NCBI GenBank assembly: GCA_002424845.1
Contig: DILD01000091.1
Span: 1-64,000 of the forward strand
Length of the DNA: 64,000 bases
Direction of reading: 5' to 3'
Source: Thiobacillus denitrificans
Lineage (GTDB): Bacteria; Pseudomonadota; Gammaproteobacteria; Burkholderiales; Thiobacillaceae
Below are positions 1-14,605 of this stretch, piece after piece. The notes under the pieces were generated by a model. The model was given only the letters and a program-made list of their open reading frames with translations, made no database searches and was not told the DNA's origin. Both the position numbers and the translations under genes were made by a program. Position 1 is the first letter of the stretch; each line of letters begins with the position of its first letter.

Positions 1-4161
<4,161 letters not shown>

Positions 4162-4178
4162 TCAAAATTCAATTTTTA

Positions 4179-4260
4179 TCCGCGAAGGACGCGAAGAAGC
4201 GCGAAGAAAACCCAAGTCCTGCTTTTTCTTTACTTCGCGTCCCTTCGCGTCCTTCGCGGA
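4179..4260. repeat. REP-like imperfect palindrome between kdsA and eno
   Basis: The left arm at 4179-4207 begins TCCGCGAAGGACGCGAAG. The right arm at 4233-4260 ends CTTCGCGTCCTTCGCGGA, its reverse complement. The arms pair almost perfectly over about 27 bp around a 25-nt AT-richer loop. Inside each arm a GACGCGAAG-like unit is itself repeated. The right arm stops exactly at the kdsA stop codon. No long T-run follows on the minus strand, so a REP/PU-type dispersed palindrome or mRNA-stabilising hairpin fits better than a simple terminator. Confidence 0.8.
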
Positions 4261-6796
<2,536 letters not shown>

Positions 6797-6872
6797 TGTA
6801 CCGGGTACACGTCTCCGGGGCCGCCGGAAGGGCCAAACCATCAGGAACGGCCCGGCCGGCAAAGGTCCGTCA

Positions 6873-8162
6873 TCAAGGCAAAACCCGGTCAATGAGCAAT
6901 TTTACCCCTGTCGTCCCCACTTTCACGCCCGAAACCGATCCCTCAAAATCACCCGGCTGGGACATGGGGTTACCGGACATCGAAACCCGCGCTACCAACG
7001 CCACCTCCATGTGCTGAGAAAGAACATTCACGGGATTCATCGCCATGCTGTCATCCAGGCTGAATTCGAGTGGAAGACTATCGACGGTACTCCGGACGGC
7101 CGCCACCGGGGCACCCCCTGCACCGGGCCGCGCGAACAGAAATACTGTTGCGCTGCCATCCAGCCTGGATTTCAGCGCCGGTGCAATATCAACCCGACCA
7201 GCAACGCGTCCGCCCTGAACCGGTGAAGACCGGCTTTCGGTGACAGCCGGCGAGATGTCTGGGCTGCCCATCCCGGCCAAACCGGGGAAAGCCAGACGCT
7301 CGGCCTCTTTCTGCGTGGCCAGAATGTCCTGCGCATAGGGGTCGTTCGGCGGCAGCAAATTGTACAAACGTTTCAAATAGACGCTGGCTTGTTCAAAGCG
7401 CTGCGTCTGGAATGCATGGATGCCCGCCAGTTCCAGACCTTTTATGTCCTCCGGGTCGATCTCCAGTGCCTTCTGAACCAACTCGACAGGCTTGCCTGCC
7501 AACACACGGTTGTTGGCGATGGCGAGGGCCTCGGCGTAGCCGGACAGCACGGAGGCATCGCCCGGCAACAACTTCATCGCCTTTTCAAAAGCCTGCAACG
7601 CCCCGGGCCACTGCCCCACTGCCGCATAGGTTTTGGCCAGCATGCTCCATGCCTCACCGTCATCGGGATTGTTCCGGGTTTTTTCTTCAACCCGCTGGAT
7701 CATCTTTGTGAAGTCGTGTTCACTCGACACGCCGGCCATAGCGGAGTGCCCGGATCCCGCCCGCCCTTCCGCAAGCGCTCTCAGCAAAGCCGGGTTGCCC
7801 ATCGTGAAATACAGCCAGAAGGCCAAGACTGGCAAGAAAATGGCCCAGGCATAGCCCAGCTTGCGACTGCTGGCCCGGCCAGGTTCGGGCCGCCCTTCCA
7901 ACGTCAGGGCATCATCGGCCAAACGAACCTCGAGCTCACGTTTTGCGCTTTGATATTGCGCATCGGAAAGCAGGCCATTGACGCGATCAAGCTCCATTTC
8001 CCGCATCTGATCCCGGTAAACCGCAATATTGACGTCACGCCGTTCCGCCCTGCCGCCCCCCGATCTCGGCCGCAGCAGCGCGGGCAGCACAAAGGCCAAG
8101 GCAATGACGACACAAACGACAGTCGAAATCCAGAATAGTGAAACGATCCAGAGTGGATTCAT
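6873..8162 (-). CDS. ccmI: Cytochrome c maturation protein CcmI (CycH-like)
   Basis: CcmI helps deliver apocytochrome c to the CcmFH haem ligation complex. The 429-residue protein has an N-terminal membrane segment (about 7-29), a cytoplasmic loop, a second membrane segment (about 105-122), then a periplasmic TPR region with repeats such as DGEAWSMLAKTYAAVGQWPGALQAFEKA (first 20 residues DGEAWSMLAKTYAAVGQWPG) and a C-terminal beta-rich domain. It is the last gene of the ccm operon, and its ATG overlaps the ccmH stop (ATGA). The haem ligation step occurs in the periplasm. Confidence 0.9.
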   Translation of the reverse strand: MNPLWIVSLFWISTVVCVVIALAFVLPALLRPRSGGGRAERRDVNIAVYRDQMREMELDRVNGLLSDAQYQSAKRELEVRLADDALTLEGRPEPGRASSRKLGYAWAIFLPVLAFWLYFTMGNPALLRALAEGRAGSGHSAMAGVSSEHDFTKMIQRVEEKTRNNPDDGEAWSMLAKTYAAVGQWPGALQAFEKAMKLLPGDASVLSGYAEALAIANNRVLAGKPVELVQKALEIDPEDIKGLELAGIHAFQTQRFEQASVYLKRLYNLLPPNDPYAQDILATQKEAERLAFPGLAGMGSPDISPAVTESRSSPVQGGRVAGRVDIAPALKSRLDGSATVFLFARPGAGGAPVAAVRSTVDSLPLEFSLDDSMAMNPVNVLSQHMEVALVARVSMSGNPMSQPGDFEGSVSGVKVGTTGVKLLIDRVLP

Positions 8163-8644
8163 TGATCTTCTTCCAACAGTTGGGCTGCAGTTGCAAGCCG
8201 CTTCTCATCCACCGGCACGTTCCCAGTGACACGGCGATGCCGCAGCGTCATATACCAAGCCACTCCACCCATACCCAGGAAAAGCACAGGTCCAAGCCAG
8301 AGCAGCCAAGTCACGGGTTTAAAGGGCGGGCGATACAGCACAAAGTCACCGTAACGCTCGGTCAGGTAATCAACCACCTCGCCATCGTTCTTGCCGGCTT
8401 TCATTTGCTCGCGAATCTCGCGCCGCAGGTCTTCCGCCAGTTCAGCGTGTGAACCCGCCAGCGACTCATTCTGACAAACCAGACAACGCAGGTCTTCCGC
8501 CAGATTAATCAGCCGAGCCTCGATAGCCGGATCTTCAGCATTGGGCTGCGCTTCCTTGGTGACAACCGTCTCCGCAGCCAGGGCTGGTTGAACGCAAACC
8601 AGTAGCAGAACCAGCAAGATCCGCTTGATGCGATATGACCTCAT
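8159..8644 (-). CDS. ccmH: Cytochrome c maturation protein CcmH
   Basis: CcmH is a membrane-anchored thiol oxidoreductase that keeps the CXXCH cysteines of apocytochromes reduced for haem attachment. Starting at ATG 8644 gives 161 residues: a signal peptide (about 1-23), the diagnostic LRCLVCQNES motif with Cys54 and Cys57, and a C-terminal membrane helix near 104-124 followed by a short tail. A longer in-frame start exists, but 8644 overlaps the ccmG stop as ATGA and places the signal sequence at the N-terminus. The order ccmG-ccmH-ccmI is standard. Confidence 0.95.
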   Translation of the reverse strand: MRSYRIKRILLVLLLVCVQPALAAETVVTKEAQPNAEDPAIEARLINLAEDLRCLVCQNESLAGSHAELAEDLRREIREQMKAGKNDGEVVDYLTERYGDFVLYRPPFKPVTWLLWLGPVLFLGMGGVAWYMTLRHRRVTGNVPVDEKRLATAAQLLEEDQ

Positions 8645-9162
8645 AAGCCCAACTCTCTCAGCTTCGGATCGAACCGCTTCTGCCACACCTCGTTGCTGAT
8701 CGGCCCGACATGCTTCATGCGCACGATGCCTGCCCGGTCGATCAGGTAGGTCTCCGGGGTGCCGGTCACACCATAGTTAATACCAACCCTGCCATCGAGA
8801 TCGTCCGGCACCGCCACATAGGGGCTGCCGGTACGCTCAAGCAGCGCTTCCGCCTCGCGCTCTTTATCCTTCCAGTTGAGGCCGACGATGGGGACGCGGC
8901 CGCTCCGCGCGATCTGCATCAGCACCGGGTGTTCCCGGCGGCACGACACGCACCAGGGCGCCCAGACGTTGAGCAGCCAGACTTTGCCTTTCATGTCGGC
9001 CGGGGCGAAGGAAGCGTTTGCGTCCCCCACCAGCGGCAGGGTGAAGGCTGGCGCGGTGCGGCCGATAAACGGCGAGGGCACTTCACGCGGGTTGAGGAAC
9101 AGACCCTTGGCGAAGAAGCCGACCAGGACGAGAAAGAGGACGAGGGGCAGCCAGCGTTTCAT
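8641..9162 (-). CDS. ccmG: Thiol:disulfide interchange protein CcmG (DsbE)
   Basis: CcmG is a periplasmic thioredoxin-like reductant for cytochrome c maturation. The 173-residue product has an N-terminal membrane anchor (about 5-22) and a thioredoxin fold with the active site WAPWCVSC (Cys71, Cys74). The CcmG-typical segment GVTGTPETYLIDRAG contains the cis-proline. It lies 3 bp after ccmF and overlaps ccmH. Confidence 0.96.
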   Translation of the reverse strand: MKRWLPLVLFLVLVGFFAKGLFLNPREVPSPFIGRTAPAFTLPLVGDANASFAPADMKGKVWLLNVWAPWCVSCRREHPVLMQIARSGRVPIVGLNWKDKEREAEALLERTGSPYVAVPDDLDGRVGINYGVTGTPETYLIDRAGIVRMKHVGPISNEVWQKRFDPKLRELGL

Positions 9163-9165
9163 GCT

Positions 9166-11142
9166 TCAGGCCCCCTGTGCAGCAACGTGCTTCGGCACTT
9201 CGCTGCGCCTCAACGCGATGCGGTAGCGCTTGTCGGCGGCGGCCATGAAGCCGCCCACCACCATGAGCAGGGCGCCAAGCCAGAGCCAGTTGATGAACGG
9301 CTTGTGGAACAGGCGAACGGTCCAGGCGCCCTGTTCATCGAGCTGTTCGCCCATGGCGACGTAAAGGTCGCTGAAGACGACCGGGCGCACCGCGGCCTCG
9401 GTCATCGCCATGCCGGAGGCGTTATAGACGCGCTTCTCCGGATGCAGCGTCGCCATCAGCTTGCCGTTCTTGCTGACTTCCACGGTGCCGCGGACGGCGC
9501 GGTAGTTGGGGCCGTCATGCCCGGTGGTGCCACGGAAGGTGAAGGTGTAGCCGTCGAGTTCGGCATAGCTGTTGACGTCCATACGGACATCGCGCTCGGT
9601 GGCGTAGTTGGCGACCACGGCAATGCCGGCGACGCCGACCGCGATGCCGAAGTGCGCCAGTTGCATGCCCCAGAAGCCGCGCGGCAACGCCGACAGTTTC
9701 TGCAGCAGGCCGCCCTGGCCGTGCTTGAGGCGGTCGGCAAACGCGACCAGCACCGCCAGCGCGATCCAGGCGGCGAGAAAAAAGCCTAGGCTGGCCCAGG
9801 GTTTGAAGCCATCCAGCGTCAGCGGCAGCAGGATGGCGACCGCCACTGCCACGCCGAGCGCCCATTTCATGCGGGTGGCGATGTCGGGCAGGCTGGCTTC
9901 CTTCCAGCGCGCCAGCGGGCCGATGCCCATCAGGAACAGCGCCGGCGCCATCAGCGGCACGAACACCGCGTTGAAGTAAGGCGGCCCGACCGAGATCTTA
10001 CCCAGGCCCATGGCGTCCATGAACAGCGGATACAGGGTGCCGAGCAGCACCGAGCCGAGCGCGGCGATGAGGATAACGTTGTTGGCGAGCAGCAAGGATT
10101 CGCGCGAGAACCAGGTGAAGCCGCTGCCGGTGACCATCTTCGGTGCGCGCCAGGCGTACAGCGCCAGCGAGCCGCCGATCACCACGGCCAGGAAGCCGAG
10201 GATGAAGGCGCCGCGCGCCGGATCGGTGGCAAAGGCATGCACCGAGGAGAGCACGCCGGAGCGCACCAGGAAGGTACCAAGCAGCGACAGCGAAAACGCG
10301 GTCAGCGCCAGCAGCACGGTCCAGGCCTTGAAGGCGCCGCGCTTCTCGGTGACGGCAAGCGAGTGGATCAGCGCGGTGCCGGCGATCCACGGCATGAACG
10401 AAGCGTTCTCGGTGGGATCCCAGAACCACCAGCCACCCCAGCCCAGTTCGCGGTAGGCCCACCAACTGCCGAGCACGATGCCCAGCGTGAGGAAAGCCCA
10501 CGCTACGGTGGTCCACGGCCGCGACCAGCGCGCCCAGGCGACGTCCATCTTGCCGGAGAGCAGCGCGGCGATGGCAAAAGCGAAGGCGACGGCAAAGCCG
10601 ACGTAGCCCATGTACAGCATCGGCGGGTGGATGATCATGCCCCAATCCTGCAAGAGCGGGTTCATGTCGTTGCCGTCCATCGCGGCAGGCAACAGGCGCT
10701 CGAACGGGTTGGAGGTGATGAGCAGGAAAGCCAGGAATCCGACCGAGATCAGCCCCATGACGCCAATCACGCGCGCCGCCATGTCTTCCGGCAGGTGGCG
10801 CGAGAACACCGACACCGCGGTGCTCCAGAACGCGAGAATCAGCACCCACAAGAGCAGCGATCCTTCGTGCGAGCCCCAAGTGGCGGTGAGGCGGTAAATC
10901 TCGGGCAACTGAGAAAACGAGTTCTTCGCCACATTGAGCACCGAGAAATCGTTGTTAAGGAAGGACCAGGCGAGACAGACAAAGGCCAGCAGCACGAACA
11001 CGAACTGTCCCTGTGCTGCCGGTCGCGCCACCGCCATCAGGGTGAAATCGCCACGCTGCGCGCCATAAAGCGGCAGGATGGCTTGGGTCAGCGCCAGCAG
11101 CAGCGCAACTATCAGGGCGAAATGGCCGAGTTCGGGAATCAT
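9166..11142 (-). CDS. ccmF: Haem lyase subunit CcmF
   Basis: CcmF is the polytopic core of the system I cytochrome c synthetase, moving haem from holo-CcmE onto apocytochrome. The 658-residue protein has many hydrophobic helices, the haem-handling WWD signature (WGGWWFWDPTENASFMPW) and conserved periplasmic histidine regions. ATG 11142 (MIPELGHFAL) is chosen because GGAGG lies 8 bp upstream and homologues start here. An ATG 24 bp earlier is the alternative. It follows ccmE after a 107-bp spacer containing a perfect hairpin. Confidence 0.97.
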   Translation of the reverse strand: MIPELGHFALIVALLLALTQAILPLYGAQRGDFTLMAVARPAAQGQFVFVLLAFVCLAWSFLNNDFSVLNVAKNSFSQLPEIYRLTATWGSHEGSLLLWVLILAFWSTAVSVFSRHLPEDMAARVIGVMGLISVGFLAFLLITSNPFERLLPAAMDGNDMNPLLQDWGMIIHPPMLYMGYVGFAVAFAFAIAALLSGKMDVAWARWSRPWTTVAWAFLTLGIVLGSWWAYRELGWGGWWFWDPTENASFMPWIAGTALIHSLAVTEKRGAFKAWTVLLALTAFSLSLLGTFLVRSGVLSSVHAFATDPARGAFILGFLAVVIGGSLALYAWRAPKMVTGSGFTWFSRESLLLANNVILIAALGSVLLGTLYPLFMDAMGLGKISVGPPYFNAVFVPLMAPALFLMGIGPLARWKEASLPDIATRMKWALGVAVAVAILLPLTLDGFKPWASLGFFLAAWIALAVLVAFADRLKHGQGGLLQKLSALPRGFWGMQLAHFGIAVGVAGIAVVANYATERDVRMDVNSYAELDGYTFTFRGTTGHDGPNYRAVRGTVEVSKNGKLMATLHPEKRVYNASGMAMTEAAVRPVVFSDLYVAMGEQLDEQGAWTVRLFHKPFINWLWLGALLMVVGGFMAAADKRYRIALRRSEVPKHVAAQGA

Positions 11143-11168
11143 GGGGCCCACCTCCAGTAAATCCATTG

Positions 11169-11192
11169 GGCGTTTCTGTCATGGCAGAAACG
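11169..11192. other. Perfect 9-bp hairpin in the ccmE-ccmF spacer
   Basis: GCGTTTCTG at 11169-11177 and CAGAAACGC at 11184-11192 are perfect inverted repeats around a 6-nt loop. On the minus (coding) strand no T-run follows, so a transcript-processing or stability element is more likely than a terminator there. A T6 run lies about 10 nt beyond on the plus strand. Confidence 0.6.
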
Positions 11193-11249
11193 CGATTCAT
11201 TCATTTTTTAATCGAACCGGGATCAGCCGATGCGGATATGAAAACCTGC

Positions 11250-11696
11250 TTACTCCACCACTGTCTGCTGGGCTTTCTGCGCCTGCTCAATGGCATGCGC
11301 CGCTTCCGGCGGCATGTAGTTCTCATCATGCTTGGCCAGCACCTGGCTGGCGGCAAACAGACCATCGGAACCGAGCCGGCCTTCAGCCACGACACCTTTC
11401 CCTTCCTTGAACAGGTCGGGCAGGATGCCGGTGTAGATCACCGGGATGGTACGGGCGGTATCGGTGACGACGAAGCGCGTGGTGAGTCCGTCCTTCTCGC
11501 GCTTGATGCTTCCCTCCTCGACCAGGCCGCCAATACGGAAGGCACGGGCAGTCGGCGCCTCGCCGTTGGCAACCTGCGTCGGCGAGAAAAAGAACACCAG
11601 ATTGCTGTTGAAGGCGTTGAGCACCAGCACCACCGCAAGCCCGAGGGCGGCGACGACGGCGGCGATGAGAGCGAGTTTCCTGTGGCGCGGTTTCAT
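11250..11696 (-). CDS. ccmE: Haem chaperone CcmE
   Basis: CcmE covalently carries haem in the periplasm between CcmC and CcmF. The 148-residue product has an N-terminal membrane anchor (about 8-27) and an OB-fold domain. The haem-binding segment [13 protein letters not shown] places the attachment histidine at His123 and the axial-ligand tyrosine at Tyr127, as in the HxxxY family. Length and motif are typical. It lies 19 bp after ccmD. Confidence 0.97.
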   Translation of the reverse strand: MKPRHRKLALIAAVVAALGLAVVLVLNAFNSNLVFFFSPTQVANGEAPTARAFRIGGLVEEGSIKREKDGLTTRFVVTDTARTIPVIYTGILPDLFKEGKGVVAEGRLGSDGLFAASQVLAKHDENYMPPEAAHAIEQAQKAQQTVVE

Positions 11697-11715
11697 TTCA
11701 CTTTCCTTGCGAATT

Positions 11716-11892
11716 TCAGGGTTGCTGATTCAATCGCTGCAAACGCCTGAGCGTATCCAGGGTGCGCTGGCGATGGCGGCGCAATAACCATATCTCGCCC
11801 GCAACGCACAGCGCGGTCATGCCGAAAGATCCCCAGACATAAAGTCCGTAGCCCCCCATGGCCCAGAAAGCCTGCCAGCTTTCCCAGTTCAT
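11716..11892 (-). CDS. ccmD: Haem exporter accessory protein CcmD
   Basis: CcmD is a small membrane protein that releases holo-CcmE from the CcmABCD complex. The 58-residue frame begins [20 protein letters not shown], has one membrane helix (about 15-38) and a positively charged tail ([19 protein letters not shown]). That combination is the family pattern. It is too short to stand out on its own. The call rests on composition, position between ccmC and ccmE, and the ATGA overlap with the ccmC stop. Confidence 0.9.
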   Translation of the reverse strand: MNWESWQAFWAMGGYGLYVWGSFGMTALCVAGEIWLLRRHRQRTLDTLRRLQRLNQQP

Positions 11893-12623
11893 GCCTGGCC
11901 CTCCAGCTGCGCACGCGCCCATTCGGTCTGCCGTTCGCGCTCGAGGATCAGGATGCGCGAACGGGCCAGGGAAACGGCGATGGTATACATCCAGGCCGCG
12001 AGCGCCATGACAAGCATGCCCCAGAGCATGATCATGGCCATGGACGGCGCGCCGGTGAGGCTGACCGAAGATCCCTGGTGCAGGGTATTCCACCATTTGA
12101 CCGAGAAATAGATGATCGGAATATTGATGACGCCGACCAGGTTGAGCAGCGCGCCGGCGCGGTCGGCACGGCGCGGGGCGTCGATGGCGGCCTGCAGGGC
12201 CATGTAGCCGACATAAAGGAACAGCAGGATCAGTTCGGAAGTGAGGCGGGCATCCCACACCCACCATGTGCCCCACATCGGCTTGCCCCAGAACGCGCCA
12301 GTCCACAGCGCAATGAAGGTGAACATGGCGCCGGTAGGTGCCAGCGCACGCGCTATGAGGAACGACAGTCGGGTGTTGAAGGCCAGGCCGATGGCCGACC
12401 AGAAGGCCATGACGAGGTAGATAAACATCGACATCCAGGCCGCAGGCACATGGATGAAGATGATGCGGTAGCCCTCGCCCTGCTGGAAATCGGTGGGAGC
12501 GATGAAGAAGCTGATGTAGAGGCCGATCGCGCCGAGCACAACGGCGAGCCCGGCAAACCAGGGGATGAGCTTGCCGGCCAGCGGGTAAAAAGTCGCCGGC
12601 GAGGCGTAATAGTAAAGATTCAA
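11889..12623 (-). CDS. ccmC: Haem exporter protein CcmC
   Basis: CcmC is an inner-membrane protein that presents haem to CcmE. The frame encodes several hydrophobic helices and the WWD-type haem motif GTWWVWDARLTSELIL. The start is unusual. The frame has no ATG near the right place, and TTG 12623 (encoding MNLYYYASPATFYPL) lies 4 bp after the ccmB stop with GGAG 7 bp upstream, giving 244 residues. A TTG at 12674 would overlap ccmB and is less likely. Confidence 0.93.
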   Translation of the reverse strand: MNLYYYASPATFYPLAGKLIPWFAGLAVVLGAIGLYISFFIAPTDFQQGEGYRIIFIHVPAAWMSMFIYLVMAFWSAIGLAFNTRLSFLIARALAPTGAMFTFIALWTGAFWGKPMWGTWWVWDARLTSELILLFLYVGYMALQAAIDAPRRADRAGALLNLVGVINIPIIYFSVKWWNTLHQGSSVSLTGAPSMAMIMLWGMLVMALAAWMYTIAVSLARSRILILERERQTEWARAQLEGQA

Positions 12624-12627
12624 ATGT

Positions 12628-13296
12628 TTACTCCACGGATACTTTGAGGGCCAGCGAACTGATCCACGGCGCAATCAACAAGGACATCACCAGAAACGCC
12701 CCCAACAGGGACAGGTGCGCCTCCGAACCAGTTCCCGACATCGCCCCTTCCACCGCGCCTGCACCGAAAATCAGCACCGGCACATACAGCGGCAGAATCA
12801 ACAGCGTGATCAGCACGCCACCGCCGCGCAAGCCCAGCGTCAGCGCCGCGCCGATGCCGCCCAGCAGCGACAGGATGGGCGTGCCGATCGCCAGCGACAG
12901 CACCAGGATCAGCAAGGCCTCGGCGGGCAGTCCGAACTGGATCCCCAGCACCGGCGCAATCAGCAGCAGCGGAATGCCGTTGATGATCCAGTGCGCCAGC
13001 GCCTTGCCCAGCGCCAACAACGAATTGGGATAGGGCGAGAGCAGCATTTGCTCCAGGCTGCCGTCGCGAAAATCATCGGCATAGAGCCGGCCTAGCGACA
13101 GCAAGCAGGCCAGCAACGCCGACACCCACACCACGCCCGGACCGATGACGCGCAGCATGCTCGGCTCCGGCCCGACGCCGAGCGGAAACATGCTCACCAC
13201 CATGACAAAGAAGAATTGCGCGGTCAGCCAGTCGCCGCGACGGCGAACGGCCAGCAACACGTCACGGCGAACAACGGTAATCAGGAAACGTAACAT
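12628..13296 (-). CDS. ccmB: Haem exporter permease CcmB
   Basis: CcmB is the permease partner of the CcmA ATPase in the complex that releases holo-CcmE. The 222-residue product has about six membrane helices and family segments such as RLYADDFRDGSLEQMLLSP near residue 70 and SLLGGIGAALTLGLRGGGVL. It follows ccmA by 21 bp and is followed 4 bp later by ccmC. Confidence 0.95.
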   Translation of the reverse strand: MLRFLITVVRRDVLLAVRRRGDWLTAQFFFVMVVSMFPLGVGPEPSMLRVIGPGVVWVSALLACLLSLGRLYADDFRDGSLEQMLLSPYPNSLLALGKALAHWIINGIPLLLIAPVLGIQFGLPAEALLILVLSLAIGTPILSLLGGIGAALTLGLRGGGVLITLLILPLYVPVLIFGAGAVEGAMSGTGSEAHLSLLGAFLVMSLLIAPWISSLALKVSVE

Positions 13297-13317
13297 CTGG
13301 ATTCATCGGCAAGGAAG

Positions 13318-13935
13318 TCAGCCGCCCACCGAAATGGATATTTGGATCACCCCTTCAAGAACCAGAGGCTGATGGGTAGTCATAATCGCCACCCCTCCCG
13401 CAGCGATATGGCTGTAAATCAGTTTTTCAACCATCGCGACACCGTCGATATCAAGCCCGGTCAACGGCTCATCGAGTATCCACAACAACGCGCCGGCCAA
13501 CATCAATCCGGAGAGCGCAACACGACGACGCTGGCCAAACGACAATGCACGCGCAGGCAGCTCGATGCAATGTGACAAGCCGAGCTGAGCCAAGGCTTCA
13601 ACCGCTTGATCGGAATCAAACTGACGACCACGCAGCGCGGCGGCAAACTGCAAATTTTCCAGCGGCGTAAGGTCATCCTTGATGGCATTGGCATGGCCTA
13701 TATAAGCCATGTCATATCCGTATTGCTCACGAACCGCCTCTATGGGTTGACCGCGCCAATAGACAGCGCCCGCGGTGGGACTGGACAAGCCTGAAAGAAT
13801 ACGCAACAGGCTGGTCTTGCCGCGGCCATTACCGCCACGTACCAGCAGCGCCTGCCCTTTTTCCAACTCAAATGCCAGATTGCGAAACAGCTCTCGTTCG
13901 CCGCGTTCGCAGGCAAGATCAGCAACAGACAACAT
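13318..13935 (-). CDS. ccmA: Haem exporter ATP-binding protein CcmA
   Basis: CcmA is the ABC-type ATPase of the CcmABCD complex. The 205-residue protein carries Walker A GGNGRGKT (34-41), a signature-like LSFGQRRRVALSGLML, Walker B LLWILDEP and the D-loop TGLD. It is the first gene of the nine-gene ccm operon, which reads ccmABCDEFGHI without interruption. No convincing promoter was identified in the long upstream gap. Confidence 0.96.
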   Translation of the reverse strand: MLSVADLACERGERELFRNLAFELEKGQALLVRGGNGRGKTSLLRILSGLSSPTAGAVYWRGQPIEAVREQYGYDMAYIGHANAIKDDLTPLENLQFAAALRGRQFDSDQAVEALAQLGLSHCIELPARALSFGQRRRVALSGLMLAGALLWILDEPLTGLDIDGVAMVEKLIYSHIAAGGVAIMTTHQPLVLEGVIQISISVGG

Positions 13936-14605
13936 GTCTTACACCATTAACAGCCTGCGGAAAATACACATGCGAGCGGGTATCAAGCCTGCCCCCTGCA
14001 AAAATCCCACTCAAATTTTTGACCATTTCACTTATTAAACACGGCGGATTCAGGGATGAAGCGCCATTCTGAGTAATGCCGACTGGTTGGGCGGGATGCA
14101 CTAGCCCCCGCCTTCTTACCGGCCAGCCGAAATTGCAGAAACAAGCTACACGCACCTCATTTCGCCCGGGAAGAACGATATCAGATTTACACCTTGAAAA
14201 AGGCAGCGCACAAGCAAAGCGGGATCGTACAGGTACCGGATAAAGCTTCAGCAGAGAACTTGCACGCAACCACAGCCAGGCGGCTAGCGTCCGAACGGGC
14301 GCACGGCATGATAGTCACGCGACGGCAGGAATGCACGGACGATTGATGAGGCGATCCGGGCGGCTTCGCGTTCAGCAGGCATGCCAGGCCTATGATTGGG
14401 CTACCGGCGTTGCACTTCAAATGTGAGCCCACGTTTTCCTGACACGGCGTCAACCTAAAAAAACCTGCAGGCATTTCTGCTTGCAGGTCTTTTAGTGAGT
14501 ACCCTGAATAACGCGCAAAAGGGACCGTCCCATATGGATGGATTGCGTAAAAACAGCAGCGGGCAATTCTCCCTGACGATTCCGTCCTAACGCGAAAGCT
14601 GGCAA
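13936..14605. other. Gene-free stretch between phoX and ccmA
   Basis: About 670 bp without a supportable gene. It holds the phoX terminator near 14460 and must hold the ccmA promoter, for which no good -35/-10 pair was found. A minus-strand frame runs through part of it but continues antiframe into phoX and shows no recognisable family. It may be a decayed gene, but nothing supports a specific call. Confidence 0.5.
14457..14494 (-). terminator. Rho-independent terminator after phoX
   Basis: ACCTGCA (14463-14469) pairs with TGCAGGT (14482-14488). Read on the minus strand the hairpin is followed by seven T residues, directly downstream of the phoX stop. A shorter T-run on the other side would allow weak bidirectional use. 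Confidence 0.75.
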
